DNA from: Isoetes taiwanensis
Taxonomy: Eukaryota > Streptophyta > Lycopodiopsida > Isoetales > Isoetaceae
Assembly (NCBI GenBank): GCA_021234155.1
Contig: JAJEKV010000080.1
Coordinates: forward strand, 3,027,867 to 3,091,866
Reading direction: 5' to 3'
DNA: 64,000 nucleotides
The translations under genes and the position numbers were made by a program. Under the pieces are notes generated by a model, which did no database searches, had not been told where the DNA came from, and was given only the letters and a program-made list of their open reading frames with translations. Positions 22,898-34,838 of the stretch are shown piece by piece. Every line of letters begins with the position of its first letter. Position 1 is the first letter of the stretch.

Positions 22898-23438
22898 GTC
22901 ATAATACCTGGTTCCTACAGTAAGTTGGATGCTTTGGACTTATGCCCAGAGTTAGAACCCCATTCCGAGCTCCATAGTTTGGCCGAACTGTTGGAACAAG
23001 TCATTTTTCCGCCGTGCCCCTATGTCGAGAAAGGGGAAATTTGGGGATTGGCACATCCATGTGGTGGATGGCCAATTTTTTTTTCAGGGTCATTTCTTGG
23101 GACATAAGCTACCATTTGAACGGTGGGATTAACAGATGGAGTTGTTTTCATTCCCCGATAACTAAACCCTATCAAATCTGTAGGGTTTAGGATTTGGCAG
23201 CCTTCCCTACCTCTGAAGTTGTTGAGAGCTTGCGTGCAGAGTTCCCTCGAGGGTTTGAAGAGAGACCTCAAGAGGGAGAACGAAAAAACCCTCCCCATGC
23301 ACCGGTTCCAAACTTGCCGCGCAACGATGGCTCGTAACAAGCAGGACATCGTACGACTGTGCATGCCAGAAGGCTCGAAATGACAGTTCGATTGCAGGAT
23401 TGCATCCGAAAGGTCGGAGTTATCCCACGGCACATGGT
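22898..23438. repeat. Long direct repeat, copy 1
   Basis: Nearly identical to 23571-24010 (both start GTCATAATACCTGGTTCC and end CCACGGCACATGGT). Copy 1 carries about 100 bp near 23311-23405 that copy 2 lacks. No long open frame. Could be a duplicated piece of an LTR or other repeat. Confidence 0.88.
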
Positions 23439-23570
23439 TGCGAAGTAGACAATCGATCAAATACCCAGATTACCAAGTACATACTATCTTTACACTATAG
23501 CACTAGGCTAGTAGTGCATTGAGCGAAAGGTTGACTAGTTGCCTATAGCAATTTGAGTTTGGCTTTGTTG

Positions 23571-24010
23571 GTCATAATACCTGGTTCCTACAGTAAGTTG
23601 GATGCTTTGGACTTATGCCCAGAGTTAGAACCCCATTCCGAGCTCCATAGTTTGGCCGAACTGTTGGAACAAGTCCTTTTTCCGCCGTGCCCCTATGTCG
23701 AGAAAGGGGAAATTTGGGGATTGGCATATCCATGTGGTGGATGGCCAAATTTTTTTTTCAGGGCCATTTCTTGGGACATAAGCTACCATTTGAACGGTGG
23801 GATTAACAGATGGAGTTGTTTTGATTCCCCGATAACTAAACCCTATCAAATCTGTAGGGTTTAGGATTTGGCAGCCTTCCCTACCTCTGAAGTTGTTGAG
23901 AGCTTGGCGTGCGTGGGTTCCTCGAGGGTTTGAAGAGAGACCTCAAGAGGGAGAACGAAAAAACCCTCCCCATGCATCCGAAAGGTCAGAGTTATCCCAC
24001 GGCACATGGT
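23571..24010. repeat. Long direct repeat, copy 2
   Basis: Second copy of the 22898-23438 unit, 132 bp downstream, with a clean internal deletion relative to copy 1. Confidence 0.88.
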
Positions 24011-24270
24011 AGTTAATTGGAAGATAGTAGAAGTTGAGGTGCTTAAGCCAATAAATTGACCATGTAGGAATCGAACCCACAGATAACCATTTGGCCCTCC
24101 CTTGCCCGATCAAAATAGAAGAGACCTCTATATTGGGGTCAAGGTTTTGTCGAATGAGAATAAAAACCAAAAGACGAACACTAAGAACAAGAAAAAGAAG
24201 GGAGGAATGGGAGTTTTTTTTTTTTTTTTTTTGGGATGGAGGTCTTTAATTTAGAATACCTCATTAGAAT

Positions 24271-27200
24271 TTACATCTTGTATAAGTTCATCTCTTCTTC
24301 AAGTGTTAAAAGCATCCCGTCGACATTAATTGTCTCACCCACAATGACATCTTCTTCTTCAACATCAAGCATCACCTCTAATGTGATGCCAGGGTACATC
24401 TCTGTCTGATATGACTCATTGATTGTGTCTTCTCGCAAGGTATTTGTCGATGGCCCTTCCATATTCTCATTCATGTCATGCAATGATTCATCATATTGGC
24501 CAACATTCACGTTATCATGTTCTCTTGATGTTGTATCTGATGTGCTTGCAAGTTCCACGTCCAAATTATCATATACCCTTCTGGATCTAGGGTTCACATG
24601 GACAACATATAACCAATTGGGATCGTCTATAGGGAAACAAATTAGAAAAACTTCCAAAATATTGTAGTATTAGAATCGAAAAATATAATACAAACTTCCA
24701 AAAGAAAATATTTAAAGAGAAAAACTATTAAATCCAAACATCTCACTTGTCGTAGGATGCAAGTACACTTGTTCACACTTCTCAGGATACACATAAGGCT
24801 CTTTTTCATCTGGTATAGTCCTTCGTGCGTTTATAGCACAAAGATCATTCTTGTCTCTTCGACCCGCGTAAAATGACATCATACCACCTAACTTTGAAAA
24901 TAACTTTTGTAAATTTGGTATAGTCAAGCTCTATTATCTCTTGTATCTTCCCCACATAATCAATATCAGCATCTACAAAATTCTTGTCCTTTGCACTTGC
25001 TCGACTTGATACTGTGAACATAGATGAGACAGCAGAATCAAATGTGAAACGTGATTTGTCCCTTCTCTCGATACGAAAATGTCTTCCATTGTGTATGTAT
25101 CCATTGTATTTAGTGACCTATCAATTGGCATAAGATCAGAGCATACATAAGAATTGAATTAAACTAAGAAAATACTAGCAGCCACTAGATATACCTTTTG
25201 ACTAGCTCCAAATGCTATTTGCTTCTCTTCGTCACTTATTGGTGTCCCCCTCCTGGCTTCATCCAATATAGTATCCAACAACCACTTAGAAGATATTTTA
25301 TCGGGTAGTTGTTGTAGCTCGGGAGGAAATGGGCCCCTGTGAGAACGACGCCAATCTTGACGTTGGAGCTCAATGCATTCTCTAGCCTCTTTATATTTTT
25401 GCATCCATTTTGTCATACATTGCTCATTACTTACTATTGCTGACATCTCATTGTAGGCCAATGTGTAAGTTGTTCCCTTGTTGTATAGCCTACCGTCACA
25501 CTCGTCAGGTGCTAGAAGCTTCAATTCTTCTTTATCTCTTGAATTCAGATAAGGACAAACTGCAAATCCACAATCTTGAGCAATCCAACCCTCGGCCATG
25601 CTCCCTTCAGGTCTTGCTAATTGACGAACAAAATCTTTGAGCACCTTCATAAATCGTTCGAGGAAAAACATCCATCGATATGATACTGGACCAGCCCACT
25701 CGATATCATCGACAAGATGAACAATTAAATGCACTTGGATGTCAAAAAAGCTAGTGGGAAATCGTTTTTCAAATAAGCACAATACTTCGGCTGCTAATTC
25801 TCTCATTCCTGGTAGGTCATTGATGGTAATCGCCCTCAATGACAACCACCTACAACATGATATAACATCAACATAAGTGAATTATTAACCATGAGAAGGT
25901 ACAAGTGCTATACCTGCATAGTTTGGCTAGCTTGAAAATGGGTTCACAAATGTTTGAAGGTAGAGTACCTGGTAGAACAATTGGCAAGTACTCCTACATG
26001 CAAGAAATAGTGAAGTTAAAAACAAACATCAGGGTGAAAGCATGTTAGGGCCTACATAAAAAAATTACCAAAAAGGTACTTTTCTGTGTACTTCTGTACA
26101 AGTACATAATTGTATTTTAAAGTACCTAGACTACAAGATTGACTCACGGCTCAATCCCACGGCTCAGACTGTATGTTGGAGCCTCTGGGCACCTCTCGTT
26201 TCAATTATGCTCATTTATGATTGGGGGCGCCTATGATTTTGAGATGTCAAATACGAGTTTGCCTAAGGTTTTGATAGTATATCGAGCCTCTATACGGCTT
26301 CGCTTAAGGTTTTAGAATATGAAATACGGGAGTTTGAACCTCTACCAAAATAACTCAATGCCCTAATAAGACTACCTTAACCAATCTAACCAGTGAGCTA
26401 ACGTGACTATTTTTTATCTTAAATCTATGTTTTTTTTATAATAACCCATTGAATTGTTTTATGGATATGGCATTAGAGGTAATTTGAGATCTCATTTTGT
26501 CCCATTAAGGGATGCTTAAAAAGCCACATCAGCTTTTTAAACTGTCCAATAAGAGAAGAGCTCCAGTGTATTTTATTCCAGTATTATGTGGCAGCAGTAA
26601 TTAATGCAGTTCTAACTAACTTTTGCAGTGTCATTTTTCTACTATAACTTTTGATCAAAAACTCCGATTCGAACACTATTTGTGGCAATGGATTCGTCTC
26701 CTCAAGATCTTTCTAATGACAACCCATTGTTATATCTTTTGGGATGTAAATATATAAGAAAAGAATAAAAAACCATATTTTTTAAGGTTAACACATATGG
26801 CTTGTATTGAAATACATCATAACCATATATCACTTGAAAGATCTTTTCATTCTGCATCTAATGCAACAAACGCCGCAGCATTTTCATGAGTAGATCAAAA
26901 GTTATAGGGAAAAAACGACAGCAATGAAGTTGTTAATGCTGCATTAATTGCAGTTTGATGTAGAGTACTCATTCTATTGGAGGATTCTTATGGGGACAAA
27001 AGGAGATCTCAAATTACCTCTAATGGTCTTAGGTCTATGGTTTCAGGGATTACATCGATATCATATCCCCCTGGAACCCCCTGTTATTTTGCTACATATT
27101 CTGCTTTTCATATACTAGAGATGTCAAGACAACCTGCGAAGGGCAACCCAATTCGAATGGATATTCTATCTTACCTGAGCTGAGCTGGCATCAGTTTACT

Positions 27201-30200
27201 GTATTGGATTCAAAAATCTTCAAATATTAATGCTAAATGAAAGGGACAAACACTACGTACGCAATGTCATCTACATTTGTTTATAATTGGAGCAGATGCA
27301 CAACTTAATTCTCCAGCTTTGTACTAGCATGCGATTAGAAAAGGGCGACTAAGCCTTCCAATAGTCTAATTATAGGCTACTGCAAGATATAGTAGAGGCT
27401 CTCTCAATTTGACATTGACGCATGGAAACTGCTGCACCCAGTTAGGTATCATCCTATTCAACTTTACATCTACTCTAAACTGCTATCCAAGTAGATAGAT
27501 ATGCCAAGTATCCAAATCCCGTTTGCCATTCTGTCTTTTTACTTCTACAAAACAGCGTTTTTTTTTTTAAGTAGACCAGCTACATATGGATAATAAGCTC
27601 GTTTGCTAATGGGAGCAAACTACATGCAAGATTAATTACCTGGCTTAAGTTGCAACTTCAATTTCCAGAGTGATCACCCTTGCCTGCTCCAACAACCTAA
27701 TCCAGCCTCGTTGTCCGCCTAAAAACAAGCTGGGCCAATATTTTCATGTCAGCATAATATTTCATGAGGATGGTTTGGGAGTCACTACTGATACGATCAA
27801 GCAAGGAGAACAAAATCCGAACACATAATATTATTAAACAAAGTCCTGCTACAACACATGTGTGAAGCCTATCGTGTGCGGTGATTCACTCTAGCAGTGT
27901 CCGCATTCACTAGCTTCTTCCATTCAAGAAAACGTGGATGAACAGGCTTCAACATAAGTGATTTGGGCTTGTTGATTCTCCATGCTATCGGGCCCCAAGA
28001 TCGCGATACCCTTGACTTGGGCAAACATGAGACATAGGAACCTCGGGTTTGCGGTTCTACGCCTTCTTGCCCCTTTCCGCCATAGCCAATCTTCCTCCAA
28101 GCCTCAAATCTTTGGCAAAATGGGCTCTAGAGTCACTTTGGGCAGTAAAAGCAGTTTGGGTTTCTCAGGAAAATTCTATGGGCATTCTCTTGGATCATCG
28201 AAACGATCTATTGGGTCGATTTCTTTTCTGGTTCAAGATTTCTGCACTGGAAGGGTATAAGTAGGCTCGGAAAGAGCACGCCGAAGGAGAACTCAAGAAA
28301 TCACGCTGAAACAAGGCAGAGCAGGGGCGGCACAAGATGGAGAAAACGTGATTCTGTGCAGCAGAAGCTTCATGGATGAATCCGACATCAAAGAGGAGGG
28401 GGAAAAAAAACCCACCAAACAAACTGTGCAAAGGGATGAACGACATCAACCTCGGCTCCAGAAGGCCTAGCCCTAAATGTTACCCTGGCTACAAACCCTA
28501 AAAATAATGGAAGGACCAAAAATAAAGAAGCCTCCACCACAGGATTTGCCCCTTTTCTAAAATCAACGGCTGACAAAAGGGTGCACTCTAGAAATACTAT
28601 TTAGTACACCTGGATGAATACGGCCACCAAATCATATGAAAACCTTAGAGAAAACAGTACAAAAATGGAAAGAAAAACCCCCTGTTATAATGCTACATAT
28701 TCAAGAGTAGTAGTACATACATGTTGTAAGGTACTTTGTGATGTCAAGAAGATATTAAGAACTCAAATATATCATCATCTTTGACTACCCAGAGTATTTT
28801 CCAGGTAGTTTCCAAAACATGTAGGCCCTAACATGCTCTTACCCATCAATGAGTATAATAAGTGTGCATAACTTACCTCTAGTAACTTGTGAAAGTCATG
28901 TGACTTGAGTCCTTGGAGCTTACCATCCTTTGTCCAACATTTGCGCATGGAAGAGGAGTAACCAGTTGGAGTACGTAGAGATTTTAATGAAGCACACACC
29001 TTTTGATAGTCACCCTTTGTTAGAACCCATGGAGGTGGTTTGTTTGATCTCATCCAAGCACATTGTGCAGGCTTGACTTGAAGTTGGTCTGCCCTTGCTC
29101 CTTCAGTGTCTTTCTCTCCCGTAATGTGTTTCCATATTGATTCTGACACATTTTTTATTATGTGCATGGGATCTAATAGGCTCGTGAACTTTAATTCGGT
29201 CCAATATGGCAATTGATAAAATCTTGAAAGCCACTTCATACCATCAGGAGGATCCATCACAATATCTTCAGGTCCTTCACACACCCCCTCATTGAATGCA
29301 TCAATCCATGCTCAACATTATTCCACAACTTAAACCAATCTTTTGAGGTCATTGACTTTTGTGGCACGTTGCTTTCAACTCTTCTCGACCTCAATGGATG
29401 ATGTTCTGGAAGAAATTTATCGTGACCCTCAAAAACCATCTTCCTCATTTCTTTGGAGTAACGAGCCGTAACCTTCTCACCACAACGCACACAGGCACAC
29501 TTGCCTTTTGTTTGGAGTCCTACATTTCAATGTAAGGTCTTAAAATGTTGTATCCGCGACCATGTCAAATTGTAAATGGCTATTTAACCACGCACCTGTA
29601 CATACGGTGAGGCCTGGGTAGTCATGCATTGTCCACATCAAAATACCCCTCAAGATGAAGTTTTGTCCCGTAAATTTTGTCCTAGAAGCATCAACCATTG
29701 GCACTCCATCCCATAGTTGTAGAAGCTCATCAACTAACGGAGAAAGGTACACATCAAAATTCGTTGGTTGGGAAGGCCCTTTGTTATATGCACAATCAAT
29801 GTTAGTCGATTTCAAAAAGATATTAAATTTATATTAAAGCAAATACCTGGAATGATCATGACCAACATTATGTGGCAACGCTTTATGGATTCATCCGGCG
29901 AATATTGTAATTTACAAGCATTACCGGCCAGCTGACCAAGAGGCCGCTTTGTGAAAATGGATTGAAGCCATCATTTGCCAACCCCATACGAATGTGCCTA
30001 GGTTCAGGTTGCAAAAATCAGACCATGTCTCCTCTATAAATTTCCATGCCCTAGAATCTGCAGGATAACGCATAATCCCATCCTTGCTACGGTGGTGTGC
30101 ATGCCATGTCATGAGAGCAGCCTTTTCTTTCATAGGAAAGTAACGTAATACTTTAGCGGGGACTTTATCACTCTGAAATCCATCCTTATACCTTCCTGAT

Positions 30201-30850
30201 CCACATATGGGGCAACTGGTATAGTCCTTGTTATCTTTATAATATAAAATGCATTCATTAGGACACACGTGAATGCTTTCATACTCAAAACCAAGCGCCT
30301 TGATTAGTTTGCGTGCGTCTTGCCGACTTTTAGGCATGTTATTTCCTTCTGGCAATAATTTTCCTATAAACCTGCATTCGATATATTAGTAGATAATACA
30401 AAACTATGAGAATAGACACAAAGGAAGAGAGATGTACTTGAGTATAGCGTCAATAGCTATATTGGATATCTTGTACTGAGCTTGAATGCTGAGTATTGAT
30501 AGATTGACTGACAACCGCGATATTGTACAACCTTCATACAATTTTCTTTGAAGCCTCCTTCATGATGTATTCATCAACATATTGTGTTGGATATTCTTGG
30601 TCATTATTGTCATTATTTGCATTGTCATGATGCTCCATATGTGTGTGTGTGTGTTCACATCTTCCATGAGTTGCTCAAAAGTTGCAAAATCTTCTATAAG
30701 GTTGGTCGTGATCTCATCATATGCATTGTCAATAGTAGCTGGTTCATCTCTTGCATTCTCAATTAAAGGTGGATTAGGTCTTTGGCTTGAATAATCACCG
30801 GATTTTCCTTTATGATCTTATCCTTCGATGCAAGTTGTTTTTGGACATTC
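24271..30850 (-). CDS. CACTA tnp2/TNPD-type transposase, multi-exon
   Basis: Minus-strand exons appear in family order. About 30850-30430 is an acidic N-terminal part, then KLYEGCTISRLSVNLSILS. At 30380-29921 are LPEGNNMPKSRQDARKL and CPNECILYYKD with CPICG. At 29815-29540 are QPTNFDVYLSPLVDELLQLW and LMWTMHDYPGL in the form ILMWTMHDYPGL. At 29520-28876 are GHDKFLPEHHPLR, LDPMHIIKNV and GLKSHDFHKLLE before a GTAAGT donor. Next come 25990-25919 and 25845-25190 (FFDIQVHLIVHLVDDIE, DUF4218-like), then about 25120-24271 (DUF4216-like FTKV and EQVYLHP parts, acidic tail). The transposase binds element ends and cuts them. A one-base frame change near 30000 suggests this copy may be disabled. Exon borders are approximate. 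Confidence 0.82.
26100..26410 (-). repeat. tRNA-derived SINE-like sequence
   Basis: On the minus strand an A box (GTTAGCTCACTGGTTAGA, 26385-26402) is followed by a B box (AGGTTCAAACTCC, 26331-26343), as in tRNA-derived SINEs. The body extends leftward with no clear tail. The anticodon region has lost a cloverleaf, so it is not a functional tRNA gene. Confidence 0.6.
26471..27025. mobile_element. 555-bp foldback MITE
   Basis: The outer 33 bp are inverted copies with one mismatch (CATTAGAGGTAATTTGAG at the left end). Similarity continues inward for about 200 bp per arm through CTATAACTTTTGATC. No coding capacity. No target duplication could be assigned. Confidence 0.75.
27040..28700. other. 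Intron interior, no supported gene
   Basis: Moderately GC-rich around 28000-28500 but without a recognisable protein. CCCCTGTTAT..TGCTACATATTC occurs at 27082 and again at 28679, a direct repeat bracketing this stretch. Confidence 0.4.
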
Positions 30851-30859
30851 GATGCCCAT

Positions 30860-33800
30860 CCTCTCTCTTAAAATAATAAGACTGTTAGTACATAATACTA
30901 ATAATATGAAACCCAAAGACCAATAAGTTTTTCAATTTATAGTGGATAATTAAGACGTTGCATAGCGATATGAAAGCTAACATACATATCAAGCATAATA
31001 CACATTATTCTAAAACTCAAAGTATTAAAGATTTAAAAGACATGACAAGATGTAAGACAACAATCCTTCATTACACTAAAGCTTTAGAATCAAGTTTAGT
31101 TCACAATTGATAATCTTGGTTTTTCAATCACTAACAAATTGTGGAGGAACATCTGTTCGTACTCGATAGTCTAGAATCAACTCTTCACCTTTGAAAAGAC
31201 TTCTTACTAGAAACGTGTGCCCGGCAATGCCGGGCATCAATCGATGTGGGCGCTTTACTCAGTTTGTGGAAGTGCATATAGATGTATGATCCTAAGAAGT
31301 ATGTTGAAAAAATGGACATTTAGATTAAGAAATTAAGTAGGAACAAATGGTATGTTCAAAAGTGTTATTTGGAGATGTTTTATAAAGGGTGTAAAATGGA
31401 ATCTCATAACCATCAGCAAATAAAAATGTTCATCACTGCATTATATAAGTCAACATGTTCTAAGCCATTGTGCATCCTCTTTGCTAAAGGTTGTAAAGGC
31501 TTTAATGTCAATATATACACATTTGTGTAGAAGCAATATCCTTGTTCGTCCTTAGATCACCATCGTAGTCAATGTAAAAGTGAAAGATGAGGCGTCATTG
31601 CCATCAATCAATGAACCAACTGAATCAGGTGTTATCATATTATTGTACATTACCTTGAATTGGGTCCTATAACATATATCCCTATATGGGTGAAACCCCT
31701 TGCGACAAAGAGGAACTCTATGAAGGCACTCCTACGGCGACATTCAATTGTGAGGACAAAATGCAAGGGAAGATTGCATTTGAGTGTCATCAAATCCAAA
31801 ACCATTATTAGTGACAAACTGATGTTTGAAGAAAAATATGCAACACCATTGCCACCAATGTGTTGCATATTTGCTTATTTCTATGTTCAACCTCTGTAAT
31901 TGTGTATTTTCTATAAATTGGATCAGATATGTCTTTTATGCTCATTCTATTCCAAAGATCACATATTAGGGATTGTTGTGTATCTACTTCTATGTATTTG
32001 ATTCAAATATATATACTCTTACCTTTTCTTGTTATTCCATTACTAACTATTTAAAGCTTAGCACCAATTTTCAATATAACTAATAGGCTGTATGAAGCCC
32101 AGCAACGTTCTCCCAGCTCTTGTGATTTATCAAGTTCTCTATTCTATTTGCATATCCTCATCGCATAAACTATAAGTTAGAGAAAGTGGATTCTGATTTG
32201 CTTAGTGTAATTGGGCCTCCATTGACTTAACTGGTAACAAAATGAAAATATCAATGGATCCCACAATAAACAGCTGCAGCAAATGTACGAAAAATAATAC
32301 AGTCTGCTGTGGGATTCACATGAGGCCTTTTTCGGCAGTTTATTTTGGGCAGTTTTCTTCTTGCGCTGCAGCAGGCTGCAAGTTCTATTCACATGGCCGA
32401 TGAAGATTGAGGGAAAAACCCATGGTAAATCTCCTCGTAGCAGTGCAGCAGTTGGTGTGGTTTGCAGCTACCATTTGCAGCCGGCCCGCGTGCAGCAACA
32501 CGCGTGGCGTCAAAAATTTTTGCAGCACTTCTGCTTTGGGCGGACTGCAGTTGACGCTGCTGCTCTTTTTTCATCCCATGTGAACGGGCCATGCATGAAT
32601 TAACCGGCTAACAAAGCAAGCTCCGAAATGATGATTAGAAGGGAAAAAATTGTAAGAAAAGATTTACCTGAAAGGATGGAAGCCCATACAGATTTGGAGC
32701 GGCCTTACCAACACACCAGGAGCAACACATTAGTACTTATTTTATATCTTCCCTTTAAGTCATAAGCGAGATGTTGCAGTTGAGACGTCTTACATCATAA
32801 TGATGTCGTAGGATCTTCCAGAGAATTCAGGAATGGTATCTTTTAGATAGGGGTAGATCGTTGATCATAGTTTCGATGAGGAGCCGGAGGAGGCCAGCTG
32901 CATAAACAACTACCAACTACCCACAACAAACATGGAAGCCCATACATATTTGCAGGCATGTTTTACCAGCTGCATAAAGTAAAACAAAATAAGAGTGGAT
33001 CTGACCTGCGTAACAGATAGAAACATAAACAACAAATATAAATCAGGAATGGAGCAGTGGCAAATAAATAATATTATGACTTACCCACATTGCACAATTC
33101 TAAAGCGTATATTGAGCAAAGATAAGGAGGCTTAATGGTTCCTATGGTAGTTGGGACTCCCTCTCAAAGCTGCATCACATCAAACAACCATCATAAATCA
33201 GACTTACAAACACATCATCATAAATGATTAGACATACCCAATCATTTCTATCAGGCACCTATTATCAACATCCATATGCACTCTCTAGCAAAGGCAAGCT
33301 GCATGTAACATTTCCTTCCGGATGCATATATGTTGACACATCTCATCAAAACCGGTAGGAGCTTTTACCTCCTCTTATAATACCTGGAGCTTTGCTTGAA
33401 GAAGCAAGCAACCACTGCTAGTCATGCCAAAGATAACGAAGCACCTGCTGCTAAGGTTTTCTATACATTAGTGCAAAATATCTAGTCCCATATCTTTGCG
33501 CATAGTTCTATGAAAGTTGTGAATGCACTGATTTCTCTCCATTTTATGATGGAGTTCAAAGCCAGATTGCCCCTAAATTCTAAAACCAAATCCATGGCCA
33601 GATTTTGCAAAAAAATTTTGCCAAATTCTAGCAGCTTCATTGTCGGTATGCCTGTGCATCCTACCGCAGATATGCCCTGCCGTTGGTCTCTGAAAAGGTT
33701 AGATCTGGCAACACAGATAATTGTTATCCATAATGCTAGCTAAGATAACTGGAAACTTGCATGCCATCACAAAACAATCAAATATGCAATCATACCTCAA

Positions 33801-34440
33801 TAATAAATACCTCCTGATTATTTCTGCTTGGAATCGCTTGAGATTTGAGTTTGACGAATGGGGTTGGGCATAACTGGAAGCGGTTCAAAATCAGGCCTGT
33901 TTGGCGCTTTAGCCAGAGATGGTGATTCATTGGAGGAGCAACTGCTGCTTGAAGAATACACAGCCGCTTCTTGAAGCCTAAACGACGTCAAGCATTTCAT
34001 GAGCTTTTCCAAAAGACCTAAAAACACTGAAAATATGCAAATTTTTGCTCCCTTACCACGCCGCAAAACCTTGCATACCCTGAAAGATCTGACAGCAAAG
34101 TCGGGCCATATCAATCAAGTTGTGATGCAGTAGACCTCTATCTTCATCCGCTCCTTTTCAAAAACGAAAAAAGAAAAAGGGAGCTTAGAAAATGCACGAA
34201 TCCAAAAGTTAACAGAAGAAAACCTGAGACTCAAATCGAACTCCAGCATCAAGGTGTCCTGACGGTCTGGTCTATTGGATGATTTGGATCAAAAGGAGCT
34301 ACGAGGATTCAAAATTGACAATCAATGCTGTCTGGCTGCGTCCCGCAAGGGGGAACGCAAATTGAAGGGGAACGCCGCATGCGGCGTAACATGCGGCGTT
34401 CCCAGGCACAGTTTCCAACATCATCTCAAAATAAAAAAGA
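30860..34440. other. CACTA interior with nested repeat material, no supported gene
   Basis: No recognisable protein. It starts beyond the transposase N-terminal exon and includes the first Helitron-like end and a GC-rich Ala/Ser-biased stretch near 32340-32590 with GTTCACATGG-type motifs that could be a small DNA transposon. Confidence 0.4.
31207..31240 (-). mobile_element. Helitron-like 3' end
   Basis: Read on the minus strand: hairpin GCCCGGCATTGCCGGGC (31219-31235), 8 bases, CTAG (31207-31210), then T. A short GC hairpin about 10 bases before CTRR with a T outside is the 3' hallmark of Helitrons. The element would extend to the right. Its 5' TC end was not found. Confidence 0.6.
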
Positions 34441-34443
34441 AGA

Positions 34444-34475
34444 CTAGTAAATGTATGCCCGGCGTTGCCGGGCTA
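34444..34475 (-). mobile_element. Helitron-like 3' end
   Basis: Minus-strand order: hairpin GCCCGGCAACGCCGGGC (34457-34473), 9 bases, CTAG (34444-34447), T. Same layout as at 31207, 43688 and 44679. Confidence 0.6.
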
Positions 34476-34838
34476 ATGTTTTGGCGTGTGTTTTTTTTTC
34501 CCAACCATTAACATCCATATGTGCAACTTCGACAACAACGCATGTTGATATTGGCAAGAATGGGCATTATTTGATTTTGTAATTATTTTTGTTACTGAAA
34601 TTGTCTAATGACAATATCATCAAAGTGTTAGCTTTGCATTTATCGATTTCAGTAGAGAAAATAATGTTATAAGAAATGTGGAGGGACAGTTAAATCTATC
34701 TCTAAAGACGAAAATTTGCAAAAAAATTATGCTCGAAAATGTCACCCTTAGAAGTCCTAAATAGAAGAACCATGATAATGCCCTAAATAGTCCCTTGTAT
34801 AAATTTGGAAGATGATCTTTGCTACCTATCAGAGGTCA

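Larger units (their letters stand above)
26039..28837. mobile_element. Insertion or inverted-repeat-bounded segment in a transposase intron
   Basis: A perfect 19-bp inverted repeat, AGCATGTTAGGGCCTACAT (26039-26057) and its complement (28819-28837), bounds 2.8 kb lying wholly in the intron between the KSHDFHKLLE exon and the next transposase exon. No clear target duplication is seen. The interior holds a SINE-like sequence and a foldback MITE, and no gene of its own. Confidence 0.55.

Noticed and set aside
22898-24010. Direct repeats as the two LTRs of a retrotransposon
   Set aside because: Only 132 bp lies between the copies, with no primer-binding site, polypurine tract or coding region, so a tandem duplication is simpler.
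24040-24110. tRNA-like T arm on the minus strand (GTGGGTTCGATTCCTAC)
   Set aside because: A good T stem and loop, but no acceptor, D or anticodon stem could be paired upstream. It may be part of a SINE or a primer-binding-type sequence, so no tRNA gene is called.
32340-32600. GC-rich frames on both strands
   Set aside because: Overlapping frames in both directions reflect base composition; no motif supports either.
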